A DNA stretch of 64,000 bases from Podaxis mareebaensis (taxonomy: Eukaryota > Basidiomycota > Agaricomycetes > Agaricales > Agaricaceae): assembly GCA_018524725.1 (NCBI GenBank), contig JAEUWP010000103.1, positions 62,001 to 126,000 of the forward strand, given 5' to 3'. Below, one piece after another: positions 1 through 11,618 of the stretch. The notes below the pieces were generated by a model. That model saw nothing but the letters and a program-made list of their open reading frames with translations. It was not told where the DNA came from and searched no databases. The position numbers and the translations under genes were made by a program. Within the stretch, counting starts at the first letter, position 1. Every line of letters begins with the position of its first letter.

Positions 1-794
1 CCTATGAATTCGAGGCAAGATGGGCAGGACATGATGCGTCATAGCGGAAAAAGTAATTGCGACAACGATGATGAATCCTTTTTCTCGCAAGAATGCGTCA
101 CAACAGGCCATAACATGGAACAAAGGTTAATGTTTGTGTGTTGACCCTGAATATGGTCGAGGACAAAATATATCTACGCCTATTCCGATTGCCCAACTTC
201 ACTGTTCCATCCCTGCGGCTTCGACACAGTTTGGCAGCGGACCTTCCCGAACGTTCTCGGATGGTCGAAAAGTTGTTTGGGCCATTGTCAGAGGAGCGCT
301 TTGCATTCAATTCAATAACCAGACAACCGAACTAGCAAGCGCAAAGGTCATATACCAACTATCAACGCTGTCAACCACTACATCTGATTTGGAATGCATC
401 GCTTCCAACAACTTAGTACGTCGCGGAGGACATACTTAGGTATCAATGGCAGCGCGTAAGTGATGATAGAGAAACTGACCGCGAGAGGTTCCAGGCTTTT
501 GCCAGGCGGATTGGGAGAGACATCAATTTCCTTCTGTATGTGATCACTTTATACCAGCGAGAAATGAATCACCCAATGTCCCGAGTCCGCCTTGAGGCGT
601 CGTGTGTGCGTGCTCAACTCGTCAAGTCGCATGGTCCCCGTGATAACCGCAGCTAGAGGGAGATAGGCGAAACGTTGGCCTCGTGGTGAATAGCCATTAA
701 TCAGGGCGTCGCAGGACGACCAGTTGCAACCGAGGTATCTGTTCTCACTCCACCGTCGTACTTAAGAGCCATCATCTGTCTCCCACCTCTAGTG
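1..794. other. Left-edge region without a confident gene
   Basis: No recognisable protein is seen here. A weak possibility is a small spliced plus-strand reading frame from about 134, with an intron near 352-416 and a second open stretch from about 417 to 656 that ends in a stop. The donor (GTCATA) is poor, neither peptide resembles a family I know, and overlapping ORFs on both strands are short. The segment just before 795 presumably holds the promoter of GTPase A. Confidence 0.25.
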
Positions 795-1927
795 ATGTCT
801 ACGTGGTTCGTTGACGGGATAAAGAAACTCAGGAATGACGACATCATCATCGCGTACGCACGTCTCCAAACCTTGAGGCATCCTACTGAGGCGTTTTTCT
901 CTCATAGGTTTGTGGGCCCGACAGGTGCTGGAAAGAGCTATGTAAGACAACGAGCGAATACGGAAAGGAGAAAACTCATCCCGTTGCAGTACATCGATCT
1001 CTTGACAGGACAACCCGGTCGTCGAGCTGGTCATTCACTGAGTGCGGCCACCACCCAAATCGAAGCCGTCCGCGTCAAGCATACCACTTATGGCGACCGA
1101 ATCGTTCTCGTTGATACACCTGGCATCAACGATTCCGTCAGGTCGTCCATGGAAGTTTTACAAATGACGAGCAACTGGCTTCAGAAGACGTAAGAGACGC
1201 ACCCATACTCTTATATCTGGTAGCAGCGCTAACACAATGTTAGATACAAAAAAAACGTCAAGCTCAACGGGCTCATCTACCTCCATCGCATTACCGACAA
1301 TCGCCTGACTGAGCCTTTGGAGAACCTTCGCATGTTTCGAGAGCTGTGCGGAGACTTTGCCATGACTCAAGTCATCCTCGTGTCGACCATGTGGGAAGAG
1401 CTTGTATTCGACGAAGGCGCGTCTAGAGAGAAAGAACTCGAGGAGATTTTCTGGAAACCCTTGATCGATAAAGGCTCAAGACTTGACAGGTTATCGAGGA
1501 GTGACCCTGAAGAAGCCTGGCGCATCGTCAATCAACTGATCCGGCAGAATGACACCAGAGCCATTCAGCGGATGCAAGAAGAGCTGAAGGAACTTGAACT
1601 GGCGCTCCAGGAGTCATACGCTGGTAGAATGTTGCTGAATTCACTTCAGAAGGCCCTCGCAGAACAAAGAAACTCATTGAGACAGTTGGTTTTTCAGAAC
1701 CAGAAGTCTGATGACCCAGTGCTCATGAAGAAACTGAGGAAAGAATACACCAGAAGCGAAGAGCAAACCCGCAAGACTTTTGAGCAAATTCGAAAATCAC
1801 ATGTCACCATTGGAAAGGAGATCTTGACAGTCTTTTATGAAAAGGAAACTCAAGCAGTGAGTCATGACAGAACCGCAACAAGGCTTTCCTAACAAGTTTT
1901 TAGAAAGCAATCAAGATTGGAGACTGA
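795..1927 (+). CDS. AIG1/GIMAP-like P-loop GTPase (paralog A)
   Basis: This is a small GTP-binding protein of the G-domain family that is expanded in mushroom-forming fungi; its cellular role is unknown. The first coding exon ends in the family sequence DDIIIA, and a short intron (about 855-910) is followed directly by the G1 box GPTGAGKS. The G3 box reads DTPGIND instead of the DTPGFDD of its paralogs. After a second intron (about 1193-1244) come LIYLHRITDNR, VSTMWEE at the G4 position, and a charged helical, probably coiled-coil tail with the family AGR/AGK landmark. A last intron (about 1860-1903) leads to a tiny final exon KAIKIGD, the same arrangement as in paralogs B, C, D and G. The ATG at 795 is the first in frame. 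It lies 30 kb from the main cluster, separated by housekeeping genes. Exons near G1 are uncertain, because the stretch after GKSY probably contains a further intron. Confidence 0.85.
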
Positions 1928-2227
1928 AGGGTAAAGGAACAATCACAGCAGTCATCAGGAGGGTCCTTCAATTTCAGCATGGAGACTTGATAGAGCTGCG
2001 TGCATGTAACAGTCTTGTCAATAATTCAGAAACCAACTCAGGCGTTACATGACACACACACCTAAGCATTTGGTACATAAATTCACCCATGCAAAAATAA
2101 CAATAATGACAATACATGAGTAAAACGAGGACCAATCTTTCCATTTACCGGTTCACACACCAGCGCCGAATGGCACATGCGCAAAATCCAAGCAAAAAGA
2201 AAGAGATCCAAAAAGGAGAACCCCTGA

Positions 2228-2410
2228 CGACATAAGCCAGTAGTGCAGCGGCAGAGTCATCGCGCCAAGGTCGTGCAAGCAGAGGACCAAGGCTGGGGCG
2301 GCAAAAATTAGATAACCAAAAATGGGGGCGGTGCCCCCATAATAGTGGTTAAACTATTAAGAACAGATACTACACTTGATCTAAGCCAAAAGGCCAGAGT
2401 GGTAAGGAAT
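2228..2410 (-). ncRNA. U2: U2 spliceosomal snRNA
   Basis: On the minus strand the sequence reads like the conserved 5' half of U2 snRNA: stem I (GGCCTTTTGGC), then CTTAGATCAAGTGTAGTATC. The GTAGTA branch-point recognition element is at 2368-2373. Stem IIa (AATAGT/ACTATT) is at 2341-2358. A perfect GC-rich hairpin at 2322-2340 takes the place of stem IIb. The Sm site ATTTTTGG is at 2316-2323. A 3' stem-loop at 2236-2252 contains TGCACTAC, similar to the U2B'' binding loop of stem IV. The start near 2410 (ATTCC) resembles fission yeast U2, and a TATA box lies 21-30 bp upstream. The 3' end is estimated from the last hairpin. Confidence 0.95.
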
Positions 2411-2430
2411 CGAGGACGTCTAGCGGGGGT

Positions 2431-2440
2431 TTATATAGCT
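2431..2440 (-). promoter_or_regulatory. TATA box of the U2 snRNA gene
   Basis: The minus strand reads AGCTATATAA here, 21-30 bp upstream of the inferred U2 start at about 2410, the usual spacing for a Pol II TATA element. Confidence 0.7.
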
Positions 2441-2633
2441 TGTCACAGGAGCGCACGGACCAGGCAGTGCTTTGCGATGTCACGTGTAAAGATCTGTTTT
2501 GGCGAAAGGCAAACTCGGACAATACAGCTGTATAATATGTTTTTGCTCATACAGATCCTAGGGCTTGTTCAGGACTCGGGCAAAGTTTCGAATCATCAGT
2601 CTAAACACGAAGAAACGAGTAGTATATGTCTGG

Positions 2634-4167
2634 CTACGTCCCTTTCTTCATGCCAGTGCCGTTTCGTTTCATCAACCATCTTAATGTATGACATACCCCT
2701 TCCAGCGTTGATACCTTCTCTTTGTATCCCAAACCACCCTTTTCCACGGGTAAACGTGCCAACGAGTCATCATAAAGCGCGCTGATAAGCATGCTTTGGT
2801 TCGACGCGGGTTGTAGTTTCATGAGATCCCCTTGTAACCGTGGAAGAATCCACCGCATGGGCGGGAAATAATGGTATGCAAGGTCGTACCCCTCGACCAA
2901 GTGAGAGAGGAGGTACATAAATGTTGGTGAGAGACGGAAGAAAGTGACTGCACCATCCGTCAGCGTGGTGATAGCCATGGTCAAGTCACCGAAGCTTATC
3001 GTGGAAGGGGAGTCGACAATGATGTATGCGTGACCGCCGACGTCTTTTCCACCGCGCTGGGCCTCCAGAAGGCGTTGCTCGTAGAGAAGGTGTGCAAGGA
3101 CACAGTTCTCCACGTAGAGAAGATTCTGCAAAGAATTTGCGCCCCACAGAGGATTGACAGGATGCTTAAGAAGTTCACGGAAGACAGGATCTTTATCGCT
3201 GGGTCCAAACATAATGCCACCTGGCCGCAAGATCCCAGTTCGCAACTTTCCATCGTTAGCCTAGAATGGCGAAACAAATAAGTGAGAAGGCCTTGTTATA
3301 CACAGGGTACACACCTTGTCTGCGTTCCTCACTAGTAACTCCGCCCGGAATTTCGTTTCGGCATAATTTGAGAAAAAGTCATGGTGTAGCCTGTACCGCC
3401 AAACCACAGCACCCTTTCCCTCCAGTTCCCCTTCATCCGTAACGACCTGAGTGCATGACTTGTCCCTCTTTGATTCCCAAGGGAACGCCAATAAGCGCGG
3501 TGTGCGCACACCAACGGAAGCAGAAGAGGTATAAACTAATATGTCTGCCCCTGCCGCTTTAGAAGCTTCAATAATGTTGCGAGTTCCTGTCATATTTGTT
3601 GCAACAGAGCGGGGAAGAAATACCGAATGTCGCTCAAAGTATCTAATGACGGCAGCGCAATGGAACACAGTCAACCCCTGCAACGAATCACCATTGACTG
3701 TAGCGGCGGGCCAGGGCTTTATGAAGGCAGAGATGGCAGCATTACGATCGGTTATGTCGGCCTTGACGAACCTTACACCGGCGGCAAGTTGTTCTGGATC
3801 TGTGGGCGCTTGCAAGTCCACTATGCGGATATTCTTAGGTTCCTCGCCACGTCTCAAGAGAGTGGATACAATCCAGCTGCCGAGGAATCCTGTCTATTAT
3901 GCACGATCCTCGGGTGAGGTGCCAATGACAAGGGTTGATAAGAACACTCACCCCACCGACAACAATATATCTCCTCCCCGTTTTAACAGGCAGGTCTCCC
4001 GCTTTCAATACTGGTGGCTCTGACCCTTCAAGCTCCTCTGCCGTACGCCGGACCTGCTGGGAAGTCCAGCGCTCTTGGTGAAAAGCTGTCTGAGGCTGCT
4101 TGTAAAGCCTATCATTGTGCCATATGAAATAAATGAACGCAAGGAGCGTGAGTACCAATACAAACAT
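2634..4167 (-). CDS. 3-beta-hydroxysteroid dehydrogenase/isomerase-family SDR (ERG26-like)
   Basis: This is an extended short-chain dehydrogenase of the 3-beta-HSD/NSDHL family. Relatives oxidise 3-beta-hydroxy sterols (for example sterol-4-alpha-carboxylate 3-dehydrogenase in C4 demethylation), but the substrate here cannot be fixed. Three exons are visible. The first begins with a membrane segment (MFVLVLTLLAFIYFIW) and ends in VVGG; the second (to about 3261) restores the Rossmann motif GGTGFLG across an intron at about 3897-3952 and carries the catalytic YAETK (Y-x-x-x-K); the third (from about 3245) begins LRTGILRPGGI and covers the substrate-binding region. An N-terminal anchor suggests an ER or lipid-droplet location. 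It lies between U2 and the Helitron, and its upstream side faces the transposon. Confidence 0.85.
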
Positions 4168-4528
4168 GGGATGAGGTATAGGAATGCAATCTCGAATACT
4201 GCGGGTGATTTATATCCGTAACCAGTGTAGGACGAACATGGTCATGATGATTGATGCATCAGTCAACCTTAGGGGGCGCGGGCGGTGGGAAGGCGTCTGT
4301 GTATCAATAATATAAACAACAGTTTTTTTCTCCCACACCACAAACCACGCGAGACAAACCACGCGAGGTATCCAACTTGGAGCCTCTGAAGGGGACGATC
4401 TCCAATGGCAAGGAGTCCTTCAGGTGTGCCTGGGAGGCCTTATTTCCTGTCCATTACATGATTGCGTCACGCAGGCCCACTCTGTTGATCGATGTGGTGT
4501 ACTGAGCGTTGTTGGCGCAAGCACCAAA
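4168..4528. other. Intergenic DNA left of the Helitron
   Basis: This stretch between the dehydrogenase start and the AT-rich Helitron interior has no recognisable gene. It is comparatively CpG-containing and includes two near-identical 10-12 bp units (ACCACGCGAG) around 4345-4370. It should hold the dehydrogenase promoter. Confidence 0.4.
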
Positions 4529-4652
4529 TCCTGAATACTTTTTTTGAAGCATGTCGAAACTGAACCATAAAAGTGTCGTGCGAACTTATATTAGGATTGA
4601 ATGTGTAGATCCACACAGATGGTTGTTTCGAAACCCAGGATGGTCTCCAGGG

Positions 4653-4830
4653 TGTTGTCCCTGTTCCAAACCAAATAGAGAATATAGTCTGGACTTTGGA
4701 GTGATTGGAGTGATGATGCTCAAAATCATTTTTGCGTCTTTAGTTGTTCAGAAAGCCGGACGTTTTTGTGGGGTTGCCTGCCCTGTTCCAAGCCAAATTG
4801 ATAATAGTGTCTGCTCTTTTGGAGCAATGA
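4653..4830 (+). repeat. Two imperfect direct repeat units near the Helitron left end
   Basis: Two units about 115 bp apart share CCTGTTCCAA(A/G)CCAAAT followed by a similar AT-rich stretch with TAGTCTG / TAGTGTCTG and TTTGGAG. They could be subterminal repeats of the Helitron, although no function is shown. Confidence 0.45.
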
Positions 4831-6779
4831 GGGTATCCACGTTGTTAGGAGTTACTAAATCAAGTATATCGTGGTATGCATCAATACCAGTGTGCCCCAC
4901 CTTTAATTATGCCAAAATAATCAAATTGCGATGAAAAAGCGTCGTGGTCTTCAATTGTAGCTTGAAAAACTGTGTATTGCACTCAATAGTATGTGATTTT
5001 TTGGCTGAGAGTTTTTTTATTGCTCCACCTGTGTTCCTTGCTCAATGGATTGCAATCATCATGGCTGAGATTCAGAGTGGCATCTTGCACTTCGACTGAA
5101 TAATGGGAATGGACAGTGTTCAAGCAGTAGAAGCCTGTAATATTGTGGACAGACTCTTATCTTTTTTTTTCGACTGCACTTTTCCACTGTATGTGGTGGG
5201 TTTCAGTTTCTACCAATCTGTTGTGCCTAATGATTATATGCCAGGAGAATTATAGTTTGTGGCTTTTTTGGGGGGGAAGCAGGCGAAGCTCTGAAGTTTT
5301 TATACTCTGAAAATATTGCATGTTCAATCCATGGCAGATTCAGCTGAAAGCCAGTGATACTGCCAGTGCCAGGAGTCATGTCGCTTAGCAGAGGAGGACT
5401 CTACAGCCTGTCACAGGCATTGCATTCCATTTCAATCATCTGCCCCATTTCTTTTTGATTTATCTTTGGAGCATTGCCATAGTGGTACTCAGGAGGGTGT
5501 TGGTCTATCTGAGCAGCAAACATCATTGTCTGATTTATCAGTCAATGGAGAGGAAATCGATATTGAAGATGCTAATGCTGCAGTACACATATTCTAGATG
5601 CTTTTGTTGTCTTTTGTGCTGATTTTAGTTAATATATCACACAGCTGAATCTTCCTGACACAAACTCGGATTCTCACCTTTCAACTAATGGTCCCTCATC
5701 CAGTGGCTCAGGTTTCATACTGCACCGAAATTCTTCCCTCCTCCAATCACAACAGTCAACACACATATCTCAATCATTATGATGCAATGTTCATCATAGT
5801 ACTGCACGGCACTCAAACACTCCTCTTGGTACTCATAGAGGGAATCAGCAGTCAGAAGGCCAACAAAGGTGATGTAACTGCAAGTGAGTCCATCACTCTC
5901 AGAACTATCATGAAAATCACCACTGTGGAAGTTTAGATAGATCCAAACAATTTAGGAATTCTGGTCCTGTTCTTGGTAATTCTACTCCTAAGTTTCATGA
6001 ATTTGGCTAAATGGTTGTTCTCTTTGGATTTAGGGGAAAGGGATAGAGTTGTCCAACAGCCATCTGAGGTTGCTGAGCATGGTAATCAGAGGTCACTAGC
6101 TCAGCAGCACCACTGTGAGCAGGAGCGAGCTGATTGCTCACAGAGCTATAACAATGATGAAGGTTGGAATGATTCACAAAGGACTATATCTCGCACACTT
6201 ATCAGTAAGCCTCTTTACTAAAGTGTGCGAGTTCTTATTAATTTTTCTATTTTTATTTTTACTTAGGACAATTTCATGAACTTGGTAGTCAGTTGCTTGA
6301 AGCTGTTCAATCACTCAATCAAAGCTGTCAGCTGCAGGCTCAGCATCAGCAGCATGACCATGAGCAAGCTTATTTGTCTCAGAGTAGTAGTGAGGGTCAG
6401 CAGGGACAAATATTGAATACTCGACACCCACCCAGTTCAAGTGCCCTTCTGCGTAAATATCTATTTTTTTCTCAGTTGCTTGCTTTACTTTTTCTGTACT
6501 TATTGCTACTATTTCAATTTTTTAAGCCAACTTGATGAAGTTGTTGGTAGTTCACATGAAGAAATTCCTCTGGTTAATCGGCGATCACAAGCTCAGCAAA
6601 TCCAATGGGAGCAAGAGTGAGAACAGGCTCAGGCTCAGAGTGTGCCTATAAACTCAAGTGTTCACCACAATTATGGCAATCAGCCACACACTTCTCAGCT
6701 ACCCAATTACAGTGTGAACCTGCCAGTTTCTGGCTGCCACTGAGGTATCTGAGTTACTTATTTTAGTGTCTAGCAAGAA
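4831..6779 (+). other. 5' part of the Helitron, AT-rich, with Gln-rich reading-frame pieces
   Basis: The stretch 4831-5690 shows no protein I recognise. From about 5690 to 6535 short plus-strand frames encode Gln/His/Ser-rich peptides (for example LAQQHHCEQERADCSQ and QAQHQQHDHEQAYLSQSS) in different frames, separated by AT-rich pieces with intron-like edges. They are probably the decayed N-terminal, low-complexity part of the Rep/helicase gene. I cannot join them into a single model. Confidence 0.4.
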
Positions 6780-9700
6780 ATGCTCACTATATATTGTTTT
6801 TTCATGATAGGTCCTTCAATTCACCTTACTGATGGTACAATCACTCAGCTTAAAGGCCTAGCACACCAGCCATATCAGGAACCTGCTGAGCGACATGACC
6901 TTGGTCACATGGATATTCCCTGCCCTGATTGTAATGCTCTACATTGGGCAGATGAAAGACTTACTTTGTCAACTATTGCAAATCCCAAATTCAGCCTCTG
7001 CTGTGATAGTGGCAAAGTGCAGCTTCCTCTTCTTCAAGCTCCACCCCCTGCAATTCTTAACCTTTTTACTGGTGAAAACTTGCAAGCAAAGGAGTTTCAT
7101 GACAATATTTGGAAATACAACTGAGCATTTGCATTCACTTCTCTTTATACACAAAAAGATCACACCATCAATAATGGCCGAGTAGAGCCAGTCTTTTGCA
7201 TATTTGGAGAACTCTATCACCAAGGTGGACCTTTGCAGCCTGCACCAGGTAGACCACTGACATATGCCCAGCTTTATATCTATGACCCTCAGACTGCACA
7301 TGACAACCACTGCTCCTTAAATGAGAATCTCAATCCACAAACTCTTCAATTGCTTCAAGATGTACTTCTTGAAGTGAACCCATATATCCAAATTTACCAA
7401 CACGCATTTGAAGTTATAGGGCAAGATAGCAGGGACAGTGTGTATGAAGTTACTGCACATCTTTGTGCTGCACCTGGATGCCATCCATGGAGAGGAAACC
7501 TGCCAGTAGCAGATGAGGTAGCTGTTGTTATCTGTGATTCAGGAGGTGAGGAACTGAATCTGAGGGATATTGTTCTCCATCAGTGGAGTGGTGGTCTGCA
7601 AATCATCAGTGATCTTCATCCTTCCTATTCGCCTTTATATTATGTTCTTCTTTTCCCTCGGGGGGAATCTGGCTGGCATCCTGATTTATAAATGCATGAG
7701 CCTGATTGGCCTCATGAACCACAGCAAATCTCTCAGTCACGCTATGTTGCTTTTCACTTGCAAGTACAGCCAAACAAGTTTTCAGCACTGTTGTGGAGCA
7801 AGCAACTGCTACAATGTTATTTGGTTGACATGTATGCCTCTATTGATCAAAATTGGCTCTGCTTTCTTTGCTTCCATCAGCCTAAATTACACACATGTCT
7901 TTATGGTGGACTTCAAGATGCACTCACTGCAGCTGATGATGAAATTGATCTTAACAAGCTTGGACAGAAGGTTATACTTCCATCGTCATATATTGGAGGG
8001 CCCCACCACATGCAGCAATGATATCAAGATTCCATGGCCATTGCTCGACATTTTGGGCATTGCGATATCTTCCTCACTATGACATGTAATCCACAGTGGA
8101 CTGAGATAACACAGGAACTGCAGCCTGCAGAAACATCATGGGATCAGCCCGATTTGGTTGACCACATCTTCCAGCTGAAGAAGAAGGCTTTGCTTGAGTG
8201 GATATACAAACATGGTATCTTTGGAAATGTTGCTGCATACATATACACCATTGAGTTTCAGAAACAAGGACTTCCCCACATGCATGCCCTCATTATTCTT
8301 GCAGAGGGATGGAGGTTGAATTTGGTGGAGGCAATTGATTCATGTATCTCAGCCCAATGGCCTGACCCTGCTATGCAGCCACTCCTTTTTGAAACAGTAA
8401 AATGTTGCATGGTCCATGGTCCATGTGGTGTTGCCAATCCTTGGGCTCCATGCATGGAGAACAGTTGCTGCTCAAAAGAATATCCAAAACCATTCTCTGA
8501 CTTCACAACTATCGATGAGTATGGGTTCCCTCAATACAAGAGACCAAATGATGGGTGCGTTTTTTGGGTTGGACATCACCAAGTAGATAACAGATGGGTT
8601 GTAGGGCACACTCCAATCCTGTCTGCTAATCTTGACTGCCATATCAATGTCGAGTCAGTCGCATCCTCAGGATCCCTGAAGTATCTTTTCAAATACATGC
8701 AGAAGGGAGGCGATATGGCGTCGATTGAAGTTGGTGCTGATGAAATCAAGCAGCATGTCAATGGACACTATGTATCAGTATCCGAAGCTGTGCACTGAAT
8801 TTTTCATTTTGACATGCATGATCAATCTCTGAATGTCATACAGCTCCAAGTTTATCTCCCAGGCCAGCACATAGTCATTTTTGATCCAGAAGAGGACCCC
8901 ATCATTGTTCATGAGTGTGCAACAACTGAGTGCACCACACTGACTGCATGGTTCACTGCCAATGCTGACATGGGGGTGGTGGGAGACCTTGTGAGGCAAT
9001 TCACATACCAAGAGTTTCCCCAGTACTTCACTTGGAAAGATGCAACAAAGAAATGGGAGATTTGGAAGCAGGGGTTCACTATTGGCTGAATGTACTTCAT
9101 TGGGCCAACAGCTGGAGAGAGGTTTTACTTGAGGCATCTTTTGACTGTCGTCAAGGGTGCCACTTCCTTTGAACACCTCAGAACCTACTGAGGTATTTGC
9201 TATGACACTTTCCATACTGCATGTCTTGCCAGAGGCCTTCTTGAAAGCAATGCTGAGTGGTGAGAATGCCTGGCTGAAGCATGTGAAATGCAGCTAGGAG
9301 GTCAGCTTCAGCACTTATTCACAACACTTCTGATATTTTGCTCTCCATCCCAACCTCACACTCTCTGGGCTGAATTTTGGCCTCAAATATGTGATGACTT
9401 GCCACTTAAACTCTTGCACATGGGAATCTGAAATCCACCACCTTCTGATATACAAGACTATGGCTTATACCTCCTAAATGAAATTCTTCACAAATCTGGA
9501 TGTGACTTGGAAAACTGGCCTTCAATGCCACGTTCTATGCAAAACTGGGAAAGGATCTGATCCAATCCTCTGATTGCTGAGCAACTCAGCTTCAACCAGC
9601 AGGAGCAGCAAGAATTGCTTCAGCAGAATACTATGTTACTCAATGCAGAGCAATTTGCTGTCTTCCACACTGTCACCCACACTATTGAATTGGGCACTAG

Positions 9701-11045
9701 CAAGGTTTTCTTTATTAATGGGCCAGGAGGAACAGGAAAAACTTTCCTATACAGAACTATTTGTAACAAAATCTGTGGTGATGGAGGTATCGCCCTTTGT
9801 GTCACTTCTTCAGGAATAGCAGCACTACTGCTCCCTGGAGGCCAAATGTCACATTCTATGTTCAAGATCCTGATCGACATCCATGAAGACACAATGTGTG
9901 CAATAACAAAGAACAGTGACCATAGAGAGCTAATGCAAGCTGCAAACATTATTATTTGGGATGAAATTAGTGCACAGCACCATTTTGCTGCAGAAGCAGT
10001 CAATCGCACTCTTTGTGACATACATGATGATGATCACCCTTTTGGAGGCTTGACAGTTATATTCGGAGGTGATTTCCAACAAACCTTGCCTGTCATTCCC
10101 CAGGGTTTGAAAGCCGAAATTATGGGAGCAACATTGGTAAACTCAATGCTTTGGAGGGACATGGAGATCCATTATTTGCAACAGAATATGCAAATCTGAT
10201 CTGATCCTGCAAGTGCAGAATTCAGTCACTGGATGCTTGATATTGGCCACAGTCAGTACATGGACAGTGAAAACAAAGTGGCTATTCCAACAAGTCTGTG
10301 CATCGTGAACTATGGCGATTTGGTTGACTTTGTCTATTCAGGAATCACCTGCAATCCCCCTCCCTCTCCTTTCTATTTCCTTGATCACATGATACTTGCT
10401 CTGTGCAACTCTGGTGTCACTGATGCGAACCAGTATATATTGGACAGAATGGTTGGAGAAGAGCACGTTTTCTACAGTGCTGATTGTGTTGTGGATGAAA
10501 ATAATGAGCCAATGGATGGCCAGAGCACAGTCCCAGTTGAGGTACTGTGTTCCCTCAACTCAAGCAATTTTACTCCAGGAGAATTGCACCTCAAAGTCAG
10601 TTGTCCAATCATTTTACTCCGGAATTTGTCATCTGCCACTGGTTTATGCAATGGCACAAGACTGGTCATCGTCTGCATGTCAACCCATGTAATTGAAGCC
10701 CAGATCCTTGGTGGCGATCAAAACAGCGATGTTGTTCTTATACCAAGAATCACTCTGGTATCACAGGGCACAGCAGGAGATTTACCACTCAGAATTTGCT
10801 AGAGACAATTTCCAGTCAAACTTGCACTCTCTCTCACAATCAATAAGTCACAAGGCCAGTCAGCACAATGGGTTGGCGTTGATCTTCACACACCAGTCTT
10901 CACACATGGACAACTTTATGTTGCACTTTCTCGAGTAACACACAAAAACCACATTTGAATATTAGCTCCTGGCAGCAGCATTGATGGCAATGTACCAAAT
11001 GTAGTGTATCCTGAGGTGTTGATAGATATGCACATATCTTATTAA
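6780..11045 (+). pseudogene. Helitron Rep/helicase (RepHel) pseudogene
   Basis: This would encode the rolling-circle replication initiator and helicase of the element. One reading frame is followed without any frameshift from 6780 to the stop at 11043-11045. The N-terminal part reads like fungal Helitron proteins (IPCPDCNALHWADER, LCCDSGKVQLP). The Rep region carries LTMTCNPQW and the HUH-type motif GLPHMHALI near 8275. The helicase region has the PIF1-type Walker A GPGGTGKT near 9720, IIWDEIS (Walker B) near 9950, GGDFQQTLPVIP near 10070 and TINKSQGQS near 10840. Twelve premature stops interrupt the frame: TGA at 7122, 8019, 8796, 9087, 9189, 9261, 9429, 9558, 10197 and 10956, TAA at 7689, TAG at 10800. 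Most TGA sites fall where relatives have arginine, fitting CGA-to-TGA change. The gene is therefore dead, although its indel-free frame suggests a fairly young insertion. Confidence 0.9.
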
Positions 11046-11618
11046 TTGATCATTAGAACCCTGCATGACAAAACAACCATTAGATTCTCACATAAAATGT
11101 GCACATGAGCCAGTTACCAGGAGTGCAACATTCCTTCTACACAGAAGACCACTTCATGCACAGAAAACTTTGCCCGAACCTCCAACCTACACTGAAAACC
11201 TACACCACCTGCCAACACCACCATTCTCAAGTACAGCCACTAATTGCTTATCATGAGCTGGACTGACACCAGGTACTCCATGGCAAAGAATGTCTCTATG
11301 TCAGTCTCCATCTCTCCACAGTCCAGCACCATCCTCAACTAAAACATCTTTAGTAAGTAGAAGCAGTAGTGCAAGGGCATGTCCCTGTACCACTCCCAGT
11401 TTTATTAGACCTACCTGGTCTAACCCAAGTATGTATTAAATACAGTTATGCATACCTACGTAGATACAACAAGTAAATACAATGTGCTCCAATATAATAA
11501 TGCAACAATTTATTAACCTGAAAAGCCTGAGCTGAATTAACTTGATATATAAGTAATGCCTCCTGGGTGGTGTTAAACGTCACCTCACAAATAACCTTAC
11601 TGCGTCCTAACACTACAA

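Noticed and set aside
4551..4934. 127-codon plus-strand frame near the Helitron left end
   Set aside because: It has no recognisable domain, overlaps the imperfect direct repeats and has the AT-rich composition of transposon non-coding sequence.
8034..8798. Rep domain piece as an independent intact gene
   Set aside because: It is one segment of the single RepHel frame bounded by two TGA stops, not a gene by itself.
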